Both the position numbers and the translations under genes were made by a program. Source: Acidobacteriota bacterium (GTDB taxonomy: Bacteria; Acidobacteriota; Vicinamibacteria; Vicinamibacterales; Fen-181). From it: a DNA stretch of 32,413 bases. Below are positions 9,801 to 19,350 of the stretch, piece by piece. Location of the stretch: positions 1 to 32,413 of the forward strand of contig JADGOB010000035.1 of assembly GCA_017883185.1 (NCBI GenBank). Reading direction: 5' to 3'. Every line of letters starts with the position of its first letter. Position 1 is the stretch's first letter. The notes under the pieces are model-generated. The model worked only from the letters and a program-made list of their open reading frames with translations. It ran no database searches and was not told where the DNA came from.

Positions 9801-10531
9801 GGCTTGAACTGCTCCTCTCTCTCGAGACGGCCGCGGACCACATCGGCCTCCCGGCGCGTCTTGAACTTGCCCACCCGAACGCTGTACAACACTGGCCCCT
9901 TGCCGGCCAGCGTCACGACATACGTGCTGTAGCCCTTGCCCGACAGCCGCGACGCGAGCGCATCCGCCTGACCTCGATCCCGGTACGCCACGATCTTCAG
10001 GGAATAGCCGGGGCCGGCTGGCTCACCGCTTGCCGCGCCAGCAGGCGCCACAGGTTTCGGCGGCACCGAGGCGGCTGCAGGCACGTCCTTGACCTTCGGC
10101 GCGTCCTTGACCTTCGGCGCGTCCTTGGCCTTCGGCGCGTCCTTGGCCTTCGACGCGTCCTTAGCCTTCGGCGCGTCCTTGGCCTTCGGGTCGGCCTTGG
10201 GCGATTCGGCCGGCGTGCCCTTGTCCGGAAGCCGTGAGTAGTAGCTCAAGTCCTCGTCGGGCGGCGACGGCGGAGCCGAAGCCGGCGGTTGCTGGGGTGT
10301 CGCCCCGGCCTGCGGCTGGAACGCGGCGACGCCCGCGGTCGGGTCGGCGGCCCCCGGCGCGCCCTGGGAGAGCACCTCGTCGGCGACGGCCGACTCCTTC
10401 TGCGCCCGGACCCCGCGCCCGACCAGCACCCCGCACACGAACGTCACCCCCAGGACGACGGCGGCGATCATGAACAGGGAGACGAGTTGCTTCCCGTTCA
10501 ATTGAATTTCGTGAAAACCCTCGTCGGCCAT
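9785..10531 (-). CDS. SPOR-domain membrane protein with hexapeptide repeats
   Basis: This 248-aa bitopic inner-membrane protein has a short cytoplasmic N-terminus, one helix at about 17-38, a Pro/Ala-rich linker and a C-terminal SPOR domain (about 175-248: YSLKIVAYRDRGQADALASRLSGKGY through VLYSVRVGKFKTRREADVV). SPOR domains bind glycan strands lacking stem peptides, typically at division sites, so a cell-envelope or division role is likely. Residues 116-151 hold six KxKDxP hexapeptides (18-bp DNA repeat, 10079-10186), a Lys/Asp-alternating spacer. It starts 9 nt after the slipin stop and its end overlaps lnt, so the genes are probably cotranscribed. Confidence 0.88.
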   Translation of the reverse strand: MADEGFHEIQLNGKQLVSLFMIAAVVLGVTFVCGVLVGRGVRAQKESAVADEVLSQGAPGAADPTAGVAAFQPQAGATPQQPPASAPPSPPDEDLSYYSRLPDKGTPAESPKADPKAKDAPKAKDASKAKDAPKAKDAPKVKDAPKVKDVPAAASVPPKPVAPAGAASGEPAGPGYSLKIVAYRDRGQADALASRLSGKGYSTYVVTLAGKGPVLYSVRVGKFKTRREADVVRGRLEREEQFKPLITR

Positions 10532-10540
10532 GTGGCGTAG

Positions 10541-11329
10541 TTACCCCTGCTCGTGCGTTCCCGTGCTCGTCATTGCCTTGCCGACCGAGCGGCCCACCAG
10601 GTTCAGCAGTTCGATCGGCAGCGGGAAGATGATGGTCGAGTTCTTCTCCGACGCGATCTCGGTGAGCGTCTGGAGGTAGCGAAGCGTGATGGCGACCGGC
10701 TCCGTGGCGATGACGCCCGCGGCCTGCGCCAGCTTTTCCGAGGCCTCCAGCTCGCCGGCGGCGTGAATGATCTTAGCACGTTTCTCGCGCTCGGCCTCGG
10801 CCTGCCGGGCCATCGCGCGCTGCATGTCGGCCGGCAGATCGACGTGCTTCACCTCGACGGCCGACACTTTGATCCCCCACGGATCCGTGTGCTGATCGAG
10901 GATCTGCTGGAGTTGCTGGTTGAGCCGCTCACGCTGCGACAGCAGGTCGTCCAGCTCGCACTGCCCCAGCACGCTCCGCAGCGTCGTCTGCGCGAGCTGC
11001 GACGTCGCGTAGTGGTAGTTCTCGACTTCGACGATCGCGCGATTCGGATCCACGACCCGGAAGTACACGACCGCATTCACCTTCACCGAGACGTTGTCAC
11101 GGGTGATCACGTCCTGCGGCGGCACATCCATGACGATCGTCCGCAGGCTGACGCGGACGATGCGGTCGATCGGGGCAAAGACGAGGATGACGCCTGGCCC
11201 TTTCTCCTGAGGAAGCAGCTTGCCCAACCGGAAGATGACGCCACGCTCGTACTCCGCCAGGATCTTGATCGACCCGAGGAAGTACAGCACGACGACCAGC
11301 GCGAACAGCATGAGCGGTTGGAACGGCAT
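10541..11329 (-). CDS. SPFH/stomatin-family protein (slipin)
   Basis: This 262-aa membrane-anchored scaffold protein has an N-terminal hydrophobic hairpin (about 5-24), then the SPFH domain ([59 protein letters not shown]), a helical stretch [24 protein letters not shown] that forms the coiled coil, and a C-terminal oligomerisation segment. Slipins usually sit beside an NfeD-family membrane protease that they are thought to regulate, and nfeD lies directly upstream here (58-nt gap). The start ATG at 11329 has a GAGGTG Shine-Dalgarno sequence. Confidence 0.93.
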   Translation of the reverse strand: MPFQPLMLFALVVVLYFLGSIKILAEYERGVIFRLGKLLPQEKGPGVILVFAPIDRIVRVSLRTIVMDVPPQDVITRDNVSVKVNAVVYFRVVDPNRAIVEVENYHYATSQLAQTTLRSVLGQCELDDLLSQRERLNQQLQQILDQHTDPWGIKVSAVEVKHVDLPADMQRAMARQAEAEREKRAKIIHAAGELEASEKLAQAAGVIATEPVAITLRYLQTLTEIASEKNSTIIFPLPIELLNLVGRSVGKAMTSTGTHEQG

Positions 11330-11387
11330 GTTTTCACCTCGTGACAGTGCAGGGGTGACCCTTCGGTCGTTCCCCCGCGGTGTTGAT

Positions 11388-12770
11388 TCAGGCGCGATCG
11401 ATCGTCCGCCGGATTATGCCTGGGGCCTTCCGGCTCACGCGCAGTGTCAGCCCCTCGATCCCGCCGACGAGAACCTCGTCGCCCTCGGCGATCGATTCCT
11501 CGGCCGTGGCCGTCCAGACCTCTCCATGCGTCGCCACCCGGCCGGCCGCGCCAGGGGCGATCGCGCTCAACGCCCTCCCCAGCTCGCCAATCATCCCCGC
11601 GGTCCCGGTGGTCGGCCGCCGCCGCTGGGAAGCCAGCCCGAGCTGAACCAGCAGGATCAGGATGGCCGACAACCCGCCCACGACGGGCAGGATCACCGAG
11701 AGGCTCACCTGCAGTTCGGGCGCGGTCGTGTCCATCAGCATCATCGATCCGAACAACAGGCTCAGGATTCCGCCAACGCTCAGCACCCCGTGGCTCGTCA
11801 CCTTGACCTCGAGGATCAGCAAGGTGACGCCGAACAGGATGAGCAGAATTCCCGCGTAGTTCACCGGCAGCACCTGGAAGGTGAAAAACGCCAGCAGCAG
11901 GCACAGACCGCCAGCGACGCCAGGGAGGATCGCGCCCGGGTTCCACAGCTCGATCGTGAGGCCGAGCATCCCGAGGCTGAGCAGCATGTACGCGATGTTC
12001 GGGTGCGCGAGCGCGCTCAACAGCCGCTGCCGCCAATTCATCTCGAAACCGACAACGTGGGCGCCCGCCGTGTGCAGGACCACGGTCCGGCCGTCGAATC
12101 GTCGCACCGTCCGGCCGTCGAGCTTCGCGAGCAACGCCGGCACATCGGCCACCACGAGGTCGATGAGCGGAGGCGAGGCGTTGACCGCCTCGTTCTCGGT
12201 GAACGAGCGGCTCTCGCGGACCGCCTCGTCGGCGAGCTGCACGTTGCGACCGCGCCCGGTCGCCCAGGTCCGGGCCGACGCCGCCACGTCCGACGCCATC
12301 TTCTTCGCCATCGTCTCGTCCACCTTTTCGCCGTTGCCCTGCACCGGGTGCGCGGCCCCGATGTGGGTCCCGGGCGCCATGGCGGCGATATCGGCGGCGA
12401 TCGTGATGAGAAACCCGGCCGATGCGGCGCGGCTACCCGATGGCCCGACGAACACGGCAACCGGCGTTTTCGCCGAGAGCATGCGCGAGACAATGGTGTA
12501 CGTGGAGTCGAGCAGGCCGCCGGGCGTGCGAAGGGTGAACACGACGAGCGCCGCCCCATCACGGTCGGCGCGATCCATGGTGTCCACCATGAACTCCGCC
12601 GACACCGGATGGATGAGCGCGTCCACCGTGGCCGAGTAGACAACAGGACGGGCTGACTGTGACCAGAGCGGGTTGAGCGATGACGCGACCAGCAGCGCCG
12701 AAGAGAGAAGAAAAACCCGAACCGCCGCCCTTCGCCGCCGGCCGCTTCCCACCGACGTCAGCTGCAACAT
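11388..12770 (-). CDS. NfeD-family membrane serine protease (NfeD1b type)
   Basis: This 460-aa protein has a signal/anchor segment (about 15-38), a ClpP-like periplasmic protease domain, four to five membrane spans (about 240-375) and a C-terminal OB-fold NfeD domain (about 395-455, [26 protein letters not shown]). The nucleophile is probably Ser117 in RAASAG and the general base Lys156 or Lys157 in ETMAKKMAS, a Ser-Lys dyad spaced as in the archaeal 1510-N protease, which cleaves stomatin C-termini. Together with the slipin gene it forms the common NfeD-slipin pair of membrane quality control. The start gives a basic N-terminus before the signal. Confidence 0.92.
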   Translation of the reverse strand: MLQLTSVGSGRRRRAAVRVFLLSSALLVASSLNPLWSQSARPVVYSATVDALIHPVSAEFMVDTMDRADRDGAALVVFTLRTPGGLLDSTYTIVSRMLSAKTPVAVFVGPSGSRAASAGFLITIAADIAAMAPGTHIGAAHPVQGNGEKVDETMAKKMASDVAASARTWATGRGRNVQLADEAVRESRSFTENEAVNASPPLIDLVVADVPALLAKLDGRTVRRFDGRTVVLHTAGAHVVGFEMNWRQRLLSALAHPNIAYMLLSLGMLGLTIELWNPGAILPGVAGGLCLLLAFFTFQVLPVNYAGILLILFGVTLLILEVKVTSHGVLSVGGILSLLFGSMMLMDTTAPELQVSLSVILPVVGGLSAILILLVQLGLASQRRRPTTGTAGMIGELGRALSAIAPGAAGRVATHGEVWTATAEESIAEGDEVLVGGIEGLTLRVSRKAPGIIRRTIDRA

Positions 12771-12811
12771 GGGTCACCTGCCGGGACGATTATATCCTCT
12801 CGGCTGCCAGG

Positions 12812-14449
12812 TCATCGCTGCTTCCCCTCGAGCCTGCCTACCAGTTGCCTGGCTTCGGCCGATTGCGGATCGAGTTGAAGGGCCTTTTGCAGCTCGGCAC
12901 GTGCGCGGGCCAGGTCCTTGGCCGCGAGGTAGGCTTCGCCGAGGACCGCGTGGGCCGCCGCCGAATTCCGGCTCCAGACGGAGATCTTGAGCGCCTCGGT
13001 CGCTTCGGTCAGCCGGCCGGTTCGCAGGTAGATACGGCCGAGCAGGAGGTGGACGTCGGCCTGGTACGGCATGAGGTAGAGCGAGCGTTTCAGCTCCCGG
13101 ATGGCTTCGACGTCCTGCTGCTGCTCGAACAGCCGGCGGCCGCGGTCGGCATGGAATGCGGCGAGGTCTGCCTGATCCTTCTGCTCGGTTGGCGCCAGGA
13201 TCGCATCGACCAGCGTCAGGCGGGGGACGTCGAGGTCGTCACGCAGCCGTTCGAGCCCCTTCGGCACCGGTTCGGTGGCCGCGTTGGGGCGCCGCTCCCA
13301 CTCGGCGTAGATCGAAGAGAGCTGCCGGGCCAGTTCTTTCTCCCGCTCTCCCTCGACGGAGGCCCCGGTGGCGTGCAGGGCGGCCCCAAGGATAAAATGC
13401 GCGTCGCCATCGCTCGGGTTGCGGCGAACGGCCTCGGTGAGCCAGTAGGTCGCCGCCTGCGTGTCGCGCTCCAACCAATACGTGTAGCCGAGGTTGAAGG
13501 CGTAGTCGGGCTCGCTCGGATCGGCCTCCGCAGCCTTGGCGAAGTAGTACGTGGCGCGCCCGGCTTGCGGCGTGGCCACACGGCGCGCCTGGATGACGCC
13601 GAGGTTGTTGAAGAGCGCGGGCGTGGGCGCGACATCAAGGAGCGCCTTCAGTCCGTGGAACGCCTCGTCGTACTGCTTCAGGTGGATCTTGGACAACGCG
13701 GCGAGGAACCGGGCCCGCCGGTACGAACGCGAGGTGGCGGGCACGCCAAGCGCGGAGGTTGCGGCGCGCGCGTGGTCGCCCTCTTCGGTGTAGACCTGCC
13801 AGAGCGCAATCCGCGCGGGCGCGTAGTCGGGCGCCAGCTTGAGGGCACTGTCGAGGAACCGCGTTTTCGCCGACGTGGTCTCGGCCACGAGTCCCTTGAT
13901 GTAGTTCTCGAACACCGGCAGCGCCCCGTGGTCCACGTCGAGACGCTCGGGCACGGTCAGGCCCGGTGGCAGGAGCTGCCGGGACAGCCGGTCGAACACC
14001 GCGAAGAAGTCGGACAGGGGACCGGTGTCCGAGGCCGGCGGGCGCATCCGGCCCGTGTCGAGTCGAATAGCGCGCGCCTTGACCGTCAACTGGCCGTCAT
14101 CGACCGAGAAACTGCCCATCACGACCTGCGCGGCGCCGATCATCTGCCCGAGGCGGATGATCGTCGCTTCGCTCAACGGCGCGGCCGGCGGCAACTGCAG
14201 CCGTTCGAATGCCTGCAGCCGTTGCTCGCGGGTGATCGCGCCGACACCCAGGGCTTCCAGGTTGCTGGTCAGCAGCGTGGCGGCGGCCTCCGACACCCAG
14301 TAGAATCTCCCCTCTCGCTTGACGTTCTCGAAGGGCACCACCAGCAGGCGCTCGGGCGGCGCGACCGCTTGCGCGCCAGCCGCCCTCGCATCGGCGAGGA
14401 GCGTGAGGCAGCAGAGACCGCAGCTCAGGGCAATGGCAGCAGGTGTCAT
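12812..14449 (-). CDS. Exported tetratricopeptide-repeat protein
   Basis: A 545-aa protein with signal peptide (MTPAAIALSCGLCCLTLLADARA), an N-terminal domain like TolB-N/FlgO-type proteins (RLLVVPFENVKREGRFYWVSEAAATLLTSNLEALG...GAAQVVMGSF, about 35-150), and TPR units through the rest (for example PDYAFNLGYTYWLERDTQAATYWLTEAVRRNPSD and the last two before LQLDPQSAEARQLVGRL). The reading frame opens further upstream, but 14449 is chosen because ATG there overlaps the upstream stop as ATGA and a signal peptide follows at once. A periplasmic scaffolding role is likely; no specific function can be given. Confidence 0.8.
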   Translation of the reverse strand: MTPAAIALSCGLCCLTLLADARAAGAQAVAPPERLLVVPFENVKREGRFYWVSEAAATLLTSNLEALGVGAITREQRLQAFERLQLPPAAPLSEATIIRLGQMIGAAQVVMGSFSVDDGQLTVKARAIRLDTGRMRPPASDTGPLSDFFAVFDRLSRQLLPPGLTVPERLDVDHGALPVFENYIKGLVAETTSAKTRFLDSALKLAPDYAPARIALWQVYTEEGDHARAATSALGVPATSRSYRRARFLAALSKIHLKQYDEAFHGLKALLDVAPTPALFNNLGVIQARRVATPQAGRATYYFAKAAEADPSEPDYAFNLGYTYWLERDTQAATYWLTEAVRRNPSDGDAHFILGAALHATGASVEGEREKELARQLSSIYAEWERRPNAATEPVPKGLERLRDDLDVPRLTLVDAILAPTEQKDQADLAAFHADRGRRLFEQQQDVEAIRELKRSLYLMPYQADVHLLLGRIYLRTGRLTEATEALKISVWSRNSAAAHAVLGEAYLAAKDLARARAELQKALQLDPQSAEARQLVGRLEGKQR

Positions 14450-15054
14450 TCGCGTGGCATCAGGCTGGTGACCGATCTCGCGCGACGTCTGTCGAGCGAG
14501 ATAGCGATGAGGCACGATGGGGCGCCGACGGCCCGGCACTGGTCCAGGTGAACCTCGCCCGGCACGGAGTAGAGTCCGAGAAACCGCGCCAGCGTCGCCG
14601 CGAAGAACCCGCAGAGCTGCTCGCTGGACGAGTCGCGGATGCTACAGAAGAGCGACCCCCGCACGTCGAAGGTGCCCTTGCCCCTCCGCAGTTTCGTGAC
14701 AACGCGCGTGCCGACGTAGGTGCCCCGGATCGTGCGGCGCGCGAGGCGCAGCGCCACGCGGGCGCGCATCCACGCGGGCATCGACCGGATCATCGAGCGA
14801 TGGACCGGCCACTGCGACGCGACGGTCCACTCGGCGGCGTACTCGCCCGCACGGCGGGTGATCAGGTGGTAGGGTTCGCCTTCCTGCCTGAGAAAGCTCA
14901 GAACGGCATTCAGCGGGGCCAGGCCGATCGTCCCGTGACGCAGCCCGTCCGGGCTGAGCCAGTTCTCGTAGAACTCCAGCCGGGTCGGCAGCAGATCGGC
15001 AATGCCCTGGTGGAGGCTGGCGACGAGGACCCGGCCAATTCCCGCTTCGGTCAT
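14446..15054 (-). CDS. Conserved hypothetical protein, possible V4R-like domain
   Basis: A 202-aa soluble protein. Its last third (about residues 125-185) shows the pattern GSLFCSIRD...LCGFFAATLARFLGL...GEVHLDQCRAVGAPSCLIAISL. This resembles the end of V4R/4-vinyl-reductase-type ligand-binding domains, where a Cys-x-x-x-Gly-x-x-x-Cys strand pair closes the fold. That match is by eye and tentative. It may be a small-molecule sensor. Its TGA overlaps the ATG of the TPR gene (ATGA), so the two are probably translated together and may work together. The start ATG at 15054 has no clear Shine-Dalgarno sequence. Confidence 0.65.
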   Translation of the reverse strand: MTEAGIGRVLVASLHQGIADLLPTRLEFYENWLSPDGLRHGTIGLAPLNAVLSFLRQEGEPYHLITRRAGEYAAEWTVASQWPVHRSMIRSMPAWMRARVALRLARRTIRGTYVGTRVVTKLRRGKGTFDVRGSLFCSIRDSSSEQLCGFFAATLARFLGLYSVPGEVHLDQCRAVGAPSCLIAISLDRRRARSVTSLMPRE

Positions 15055-15171
15055 TTTCTGTTAAGGTAAGAACGCAAGTGGACGCGGCACGCACGGACCG
15101 GCACTCCGACCGCTGACAGCCACGATTATGGCACGCACGCGGGCCGGTAAACCAGCCACGACAATCGAGCG

Positions 15172-17190
15172 ATGATACTTCCAGTCCACGACCTTGTCCG
15201 CGAACGGACCACGGCAGCTCTCGAGCGCCAGTATGCCCTCGGCGCCGACGCCCTGCCCGCGATCGTCATCGACTACCCGCCCAACCGCGAACTGGGAGAT
15301 CTTGCGCTGCCGCTCGCCTTCGAACTGGCACGGCGCCTGAGGAAGGCGCCCAAACTGATCGCCGAGGAGCTTGCCGCCGCGCTCGGCAGCATCCCAGGCA
15401 TCGCTCGCATCGAAGCCACGAAGGGGTATCTCAACCTTTTCCTCGACCGGCGCGCGTTCCTCGGTGAACGGCTCGGCGTCGACGCGCCACCGCTCGCAGC
15501 GCGGCCCACGTCCGGCGCGGTGAAGACGGTGGTCGAGCACACGGCGATCAACCCGAACAAGGCCGCGCACATCGGCCACCTGCGGAACTCGGCACTGGGC
15601 GACACGCTGGTGCGCGCGCTCCGCTTCCGCGGTGTCCCGGTCGAGGTCCAGAACTACATCGACGATACGGGCGTCCAGGTGGCCGACGTCGTCGTCGGGT
15701 TCCGCCAGATCGAACACCAGGACCTGGCCGGCATCCGCGCGATTGCCGACTCGACGCGGTTCGACTTCTACTGCTGGGATCTCTACGCGCGCGTCGCCGA
15801 CTGGTACGAGGCGGACAAGTCGCGCCTCGAGGTGAGGCTCGACACGCTCCATGACATCGAGCACGGCGGCAACGAGGTCGCGGACATCGCCGCCTTCATC
15901 AGTGACCGCATCGTCCGCTGCCACCTGCTGACGATGGCGCGCATGAACGTGCAGTACGACCTGTTGGCGTGGGAAGGCGATATCCTGCGGCTGCACTTCT
16001 GGGCGAGGGCATTCGAGATCCTCAAGGAGAAGGGCGCCGTGTTCCTACAGTCGCAGGGTCGGCTCGCCGGCTGCTGGGTGATGCCCATCGAGGACGAGGC
16101 GGCCCCGGCGGCCGAGGAGGGAGAGGCGCCGGCCGCGGACGAGGACGAGAGCCGGGAGAAGGTGATCGTGCGGTCGAACGGCACCGTCACCTACGTCGGC
16201 AAGGACATGGCGTACCAGTTCTGGAAGTTCGGCGTGCTGGGCAAGGACTTCAACTACCGGGTGTTCAGCCAACGCGCCGACGGGGAACCGGTGTGGGCCA
16301 CGTGCCAGGAACCGGCGGCCGGGGAACCGGCGCACCCGCCGTTCGGCGGGGCCGGCGCGGTGGTCAACGTCATCGACGTGCGGCAGTCGTACCTGCAGAA
16401 GCTGCTGAAACAGGCGCTCTCCGCCATCGGCCACCAGGAGGAGGCGGACCGGTCGGTCCACTTCTCCTACGAGATGGTGTCGCTCACCCACAACACTGCC
16501 CGGCAGATGGGCTACATCCTGTCGCCGGAAGACGCCGCCCGGCCGTTCGTTGAGGTCTCCGGGCGGAAGGGACTTGGGGTCAAGGCGGACGACCTGCTGG
16601 ACGTGCTGGTGAAGAAGGCGGGCGAGGAGGTCGTCAAACGGAACGCGGAGCTGTCGGCCGACGAGGTCCGGCGTATCGCCGAGGCGATCGCGGTCGCCGC
16701 CGTCCGCTACTTCATGATCCGGTTCTCGCGCGGGAAGGTGATTGCCTTCGACATCGACGAAGCGCTGAATTTCGAGGGTGAAAGCGGCCCGTATTTACAG
16801 TATGCTGTCGTTCGCGCGAACAATATCTTCCAGAAACTTCGCGACCGGGAAGGCATCGACGAAGCTGAGTTCCTGAGCCCCCTCAGTAGTACGCCTACAG
16901 AGGAGTTGACGGGCGGAGCGCACGGGCACGACCTCTGGGCCCTCGTCCTCGAAGCGGCGCGATTGGACGAAGTCGCAGACCAGGCCGTGCGGACGCTTGA
17001 GTTTTCGGTGCTGGCGAAGTACGCGTTCGGCCTCGCGCAGATGTTCAACGCGTTCTATCACCGTTTTCCGATCCTGAACGAGGAGCGCGACGACGCGCGG
17101 CGGTGGCGCGCCGCCGCCGTCAGTTACTTCCGGAACCAGTTGACTGGAGCCCTGAACCTGATGGGCATCCCGGTCCCGCCTCGCATGTAG
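15172..17190 (+). CDS. argS: Arginyl-tRNA synthetase, long form with acidic insert
   Basis: Charges tRNA-Arg with arginine. Visible parts: N-terminal Add-1 domain (NRELGDLALPLAFELARRLRKAPKLIAEEL), class I HIGH motif AAHIGHLRN (133-136) preceded by EHTAINPNK, a KMSKS-equivalent written GRKGLGVKADDLLD (true KMSKS is commonly lost in ArgRS) and a C-terminal anticodon-binding domain with FSVLAKYAFGLAQMFNAFYHRFPIL. At 672 aa it is roughly 80-120 residues longer than most bacterial ArgRS. Part of the excess is an Ala/Glu-rich acidic linker at about residues 303-326. The gene is flanked by minus-strand genes on the left and a hydrolase on the right. Confidence 0.94.
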   Translation: MILPVHDLVRERTTAALERQYALGADALPAIVIDYPPNRELGDLALPLAFELARRLRKAPKLIAEELAAALGSIPGIARIEATKGYLNLFLDRRAFLGERLGVDAPPLAARPTSGAVKTVVEHTAINPNKAAHIGHLRNSALGDTLVRALRFRGVPVEVQNYIDDTGVQVADVVVGFRQIEHQDLAGIRAIADSTRFDFYCWDLYARVADWYEADKSRLEVRLDTLHDIEHGGNEVADIAAFISDRIVRCHLLTMARMNVQYDLLAWEGDILRLHFWARAFEILKEKGAVFLQSQGRLAGCWVMPIEDEAAPAAEEGEAPAADEDESREKVIVRSNGTVTYVGKDMAYQFWKFGVLGKDFNYRVFSQRADGEPVWATCQEPAAGEPAHPPFGGAGAVVNVIDVRQSYLQKLLKQALSAIGHQEEADRSVHFSYEMVSLTHNTARQMGYILSPEDAARPFVEVSGRKGLGVKADDLLDVLVKKAGEEVVKRNAELSADEVRRIAEAIAVAAVRYFMIRFSRGKVIAFDIDEALNFEGESGPYLQYAVVRANNIFQKLRDREGIDEAEFLSPLSSTPTEELTGGAHGHDLWALVLEAARLDEVADQAVRTLEFSVLAKYAFGLAQMFNAFYHRFPILNEERDDARRWRAAAVSYFRNQLTGALNLMGIPVPPRM

Positions 17191-17292
17191 CGGGCGGGCG
17201 CTCGTTCAGCAACCGCGCGCACACTCCCCGGCCGCCAAACACGGTCGGATCTCTGTCCGTGTCGGCCACCTCTGATAGGCTCGAGGTCTGCT

Positions 17293-17979
17293 ATGTCTCC
17301 GATCATCGGCATCGCGCCGTGCCGCAGTCTCACCGACTACGTGGAATCTGTCCGCCGCGCCGGCGGGGAGCCCAGGGTGTTCAACCCGCTCGAGGACCAG
17401 CCTGAACAGATTGTCGGCGAGGTCCAGGGCGTGCTGATGACCGGAGGGGTAGACATCGACCCGGCGCGATACGGCGAGGAACCTCACGCGACGGTGACCG
17501 CGATCGAGCCGGAACGGGACGCCTTCGAGTTCGCGCTGCTGCTGGCGGCCCGCGAGGCCCGGTTGCCGGTCTTCGGTATCTGCCGCGGCCTGCAGGTGAT
17601 GAACGTCGCGCTTGGCGGCAGCCTCATCCAGGACATCGCCGCCGAGATGACCGGCATCCTGCAGCACACCCTGCCCACGCCGCCGTGCGCGGTCGCCCAC
17701 GAGGTGTGGGTGAGCAAGGGCAGCCGGCTGTGGACGTTGATGCAGGAGAAGATGGCGGACGCGGACACCTGCTCGGTGAACAGCCGCCATCACCAGGCGA
17801 TCAAGCGGTTGGCGCCTGGGTTCGAGGTGACGGCCACGGCTCCCGACGGCGTGATCGAGGCGATCGAGTGCCCGAACGCGACGTTCTGCCTGGGCGTCCA
17901 GTGGCACCCCGAGAACTTCTGGCGCACCGGCGAGTTCCGGCCGCTGTTCGAGGGATTCATCGAGGCGTGCCGCACGTAG
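17293..17979 (+). CDS. Peptidase C26 / gamma-glutamyl hydrolase-type class I amidotransferase
   Basis: This 228-aa protein has the glutamine-amidotransferase fold: MTGGVDIDPARYGEEPH (oxyanion region), nucleophile Cys97 in FGICRGLQVMNVALGGSLIQD, and His205/Glu207 in GVQWHPENFW. These motifs are typical of the PuuD-like family that hydrolyses gamma-glutamyl compounds such as gamma-glutamyl-GABA. The segment SVNSRHHQAIKRLAPG is also a family signature. The substrate is not determined by the sequence. A DAO-type oxidase resembling PuuB lies 12 kb away, too far to claim a shared pathway. GAGGT upstream of ATG 17293 is a usable Shine-Dalgarno sequence. Confidence 0.9.
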   Translation: MSPIIGIAPCRSLTDYVESVRRAGGEPRVFNPLEDQPEQIVGEVQGVLMTGGVDIDPARYGEEPHATVTAIEPERDAFEFALLLAAREARLPVFGICRGLQVMNVALGGSLIQDIAAEMTGILQHTLPTPPCAVAHEVWVSKGSRLWTLMQEKMADADTCSVNSRHHQAIKRLAPGFEVTATAPDGVIEAIECPNATFCLGVQWHPENFWRTGEFRPLFEGFIEACRT

Positions 17980-17997
17980 GGGCGACCGCCCTGGCCT

Positions 17998-19335
17998 TCA
18001 GGCCCGCGCGAACACCGCGACGGCTTCCACGTGCGCGGTGTTCGGGAACAGGTCGAACGCCTCGAGGTGAGCCAGCGCGTAGCCGGCGTCGATCAGCTTC
18101 CTGGCATCCCGCGCAAACGTCGCGACGTCACACGACACGTAGACCACACGCTCCGCCTGCTGGGCGGCAATCGCCGCCGACGCGTCCTTCGACATCCCCG
18201 TCCGCGGGGGATCCACCACGATCGTCGATCCGGCTGGCACCGGGTGCGCGGCCAGGTACCACTCCACCGCCATTTCAATCGGGTTGAGCGCGGGGCCAAA
18301 CGGCGACGCATTCGCTCGGAGGTCCGCCGCACCCGCCCGGTCGCCTTCCACGGCGACCACCGACGTCCAACCCGACGCGGCGAGCGATGCGGCAAACAGG
18401 CCGACTCCCGCGTAGAGGTCCACCACCGGGCCGGCCGGCACGAGGGAGACCACGCGCCCGGCCAGCGTGGCCAGCAGGTAGCGGTTCGCCTGGAAGAACG
18501 CCTGCGCGTGATGCTGGAGGCGGACCTGCACCGGAGCAACGCCTGCATCGCCCTCGGCGGCCACCGAGCCCGGCACGGGCAGGTCGAGCACGTCGAGCAC
18601 GCACGGTGTTCCGCCCGCGATGACCGTGCGACGCGTCGGCGCCTGCCCGCCCTGTCCCCGCGCGCCGAACGAGGCGCTGACGCCAACCACGGTGGGCAGC
18701 TTCGCCAGTTCGTCCAGCCCCTGGGGGATGCTCGGGCGATTCAGCTCGAGGTGCAGCGCCCGCTCGGAGGCCGGCACGTTCTCGCTCAACTCGATCTCGG
18801 TGACGCCGTCGAACCCGCCATCGCCCACCCGGTCCGACAGTTCCGAAACGAGCCGGCAGGTGTCGGGCAGCAACTGCTTCGTGATCGCCGGGTCGCACAT
18901 CCCGTGCGTCCCTTCCCGGAAGTAGCCGAGCGTGCGGCCGCGCACGTGGAAGCGGGCCCGCATGCGGTAGCCCTCCTCTGGCGACGCGGTCACCCTCACC
19001 GGGCACTCGAGCGTCACTCGGCCAATCCGCGACAGCGCGTCGGCAATCACCTGCGCCTTCAGCTCGAGTTGCCGCGCATAGGCGATGTGCGCGTAGACGT
19101 TGCCGCCGCACGCCCAGTCACCGATGCCGGTGCGTCGGTCGGGTGACGCTTCCACCACGTCCATCGTCGTGGCGTAGGCTACGCCCTGCCCCGTCCGCTC
19201 GACCACCGCCCGAACACGCTCCCCGGGAATCGCGGCATGCACGAGCACGACGAGACCGTCGTGACGGGCGATCATCCGCCCGCCCGCGGCCGGTTTTTCG
19301 ATGGTCAGGTCGATGACGGAACCGGGAAACAGCAT
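17998..19335 (-). CDS. RNA m5U methyltransferase of the TrmA/RlmC/RlmD family
   Basis: This 445-aa SAM-dependent enzyme methylates C5 of uridine in rRNA or tRNA. It has an N-terminal TRAM domain (DLTIEKPAAGGRMIARHDGLVVLVHAAIPGE), the SAM motif VVDLYAGVGLFA, VDPPRTGM, the catalytic Cys402 in VYVSCDVATFARD and the general-base region AHVEAVAVF at the end. The four-cysteine [4Fe-4S] pattern of RlmD is absent: only one Cys is present at the corresponding WACGGN. Target site therefore remains open. It ends convergently 18 bp from the hydrolase gene. The ATG at 19335 lacks a Shine-Dalgarno sequence and sits next to a displaced coaX segment. Confidence 0.9.
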   Translation of the reverse strand: MLFPGSVIDLTIEKPAAGGRMIARHDGLVVLVHAAIPGERVRAVVERTGQGVAYATTMDVVEASPDRRTGIGDWACGGNVYAHIAYARQLELKAQVIADALSRIGRVTLECPVRVTASPEEGYRMRARFHVRGRTLGYFREGTHGMCDPAITKQLLPDTCRLVSELSDRVGDGGFDGVTEIELSENVPASERALHLELNRPSIPQGLDELAKLPTVVGVSASFGARGQGGQAPTRRTVIAGGTPCVLDVLDLPVPGSVAAEGDAGVAPVQVRLQHHAQAFFQANRYLLATLAGRVVSLVPAGPVVDLYAGVGLFAASLAASGWTSVVAVEGDRAGAADLRANASPFGPALNPIEMAVEWYLAAHPVPAGSTIVVDPPRTGMSKDASAAIAAQQAERVVYVSCDVATFARDARKLIDAGYALAHLEAFDLFPNTAHVEAVAVFARA

Positions 19336-19350
19336 GACAAGAAAGGCTAA

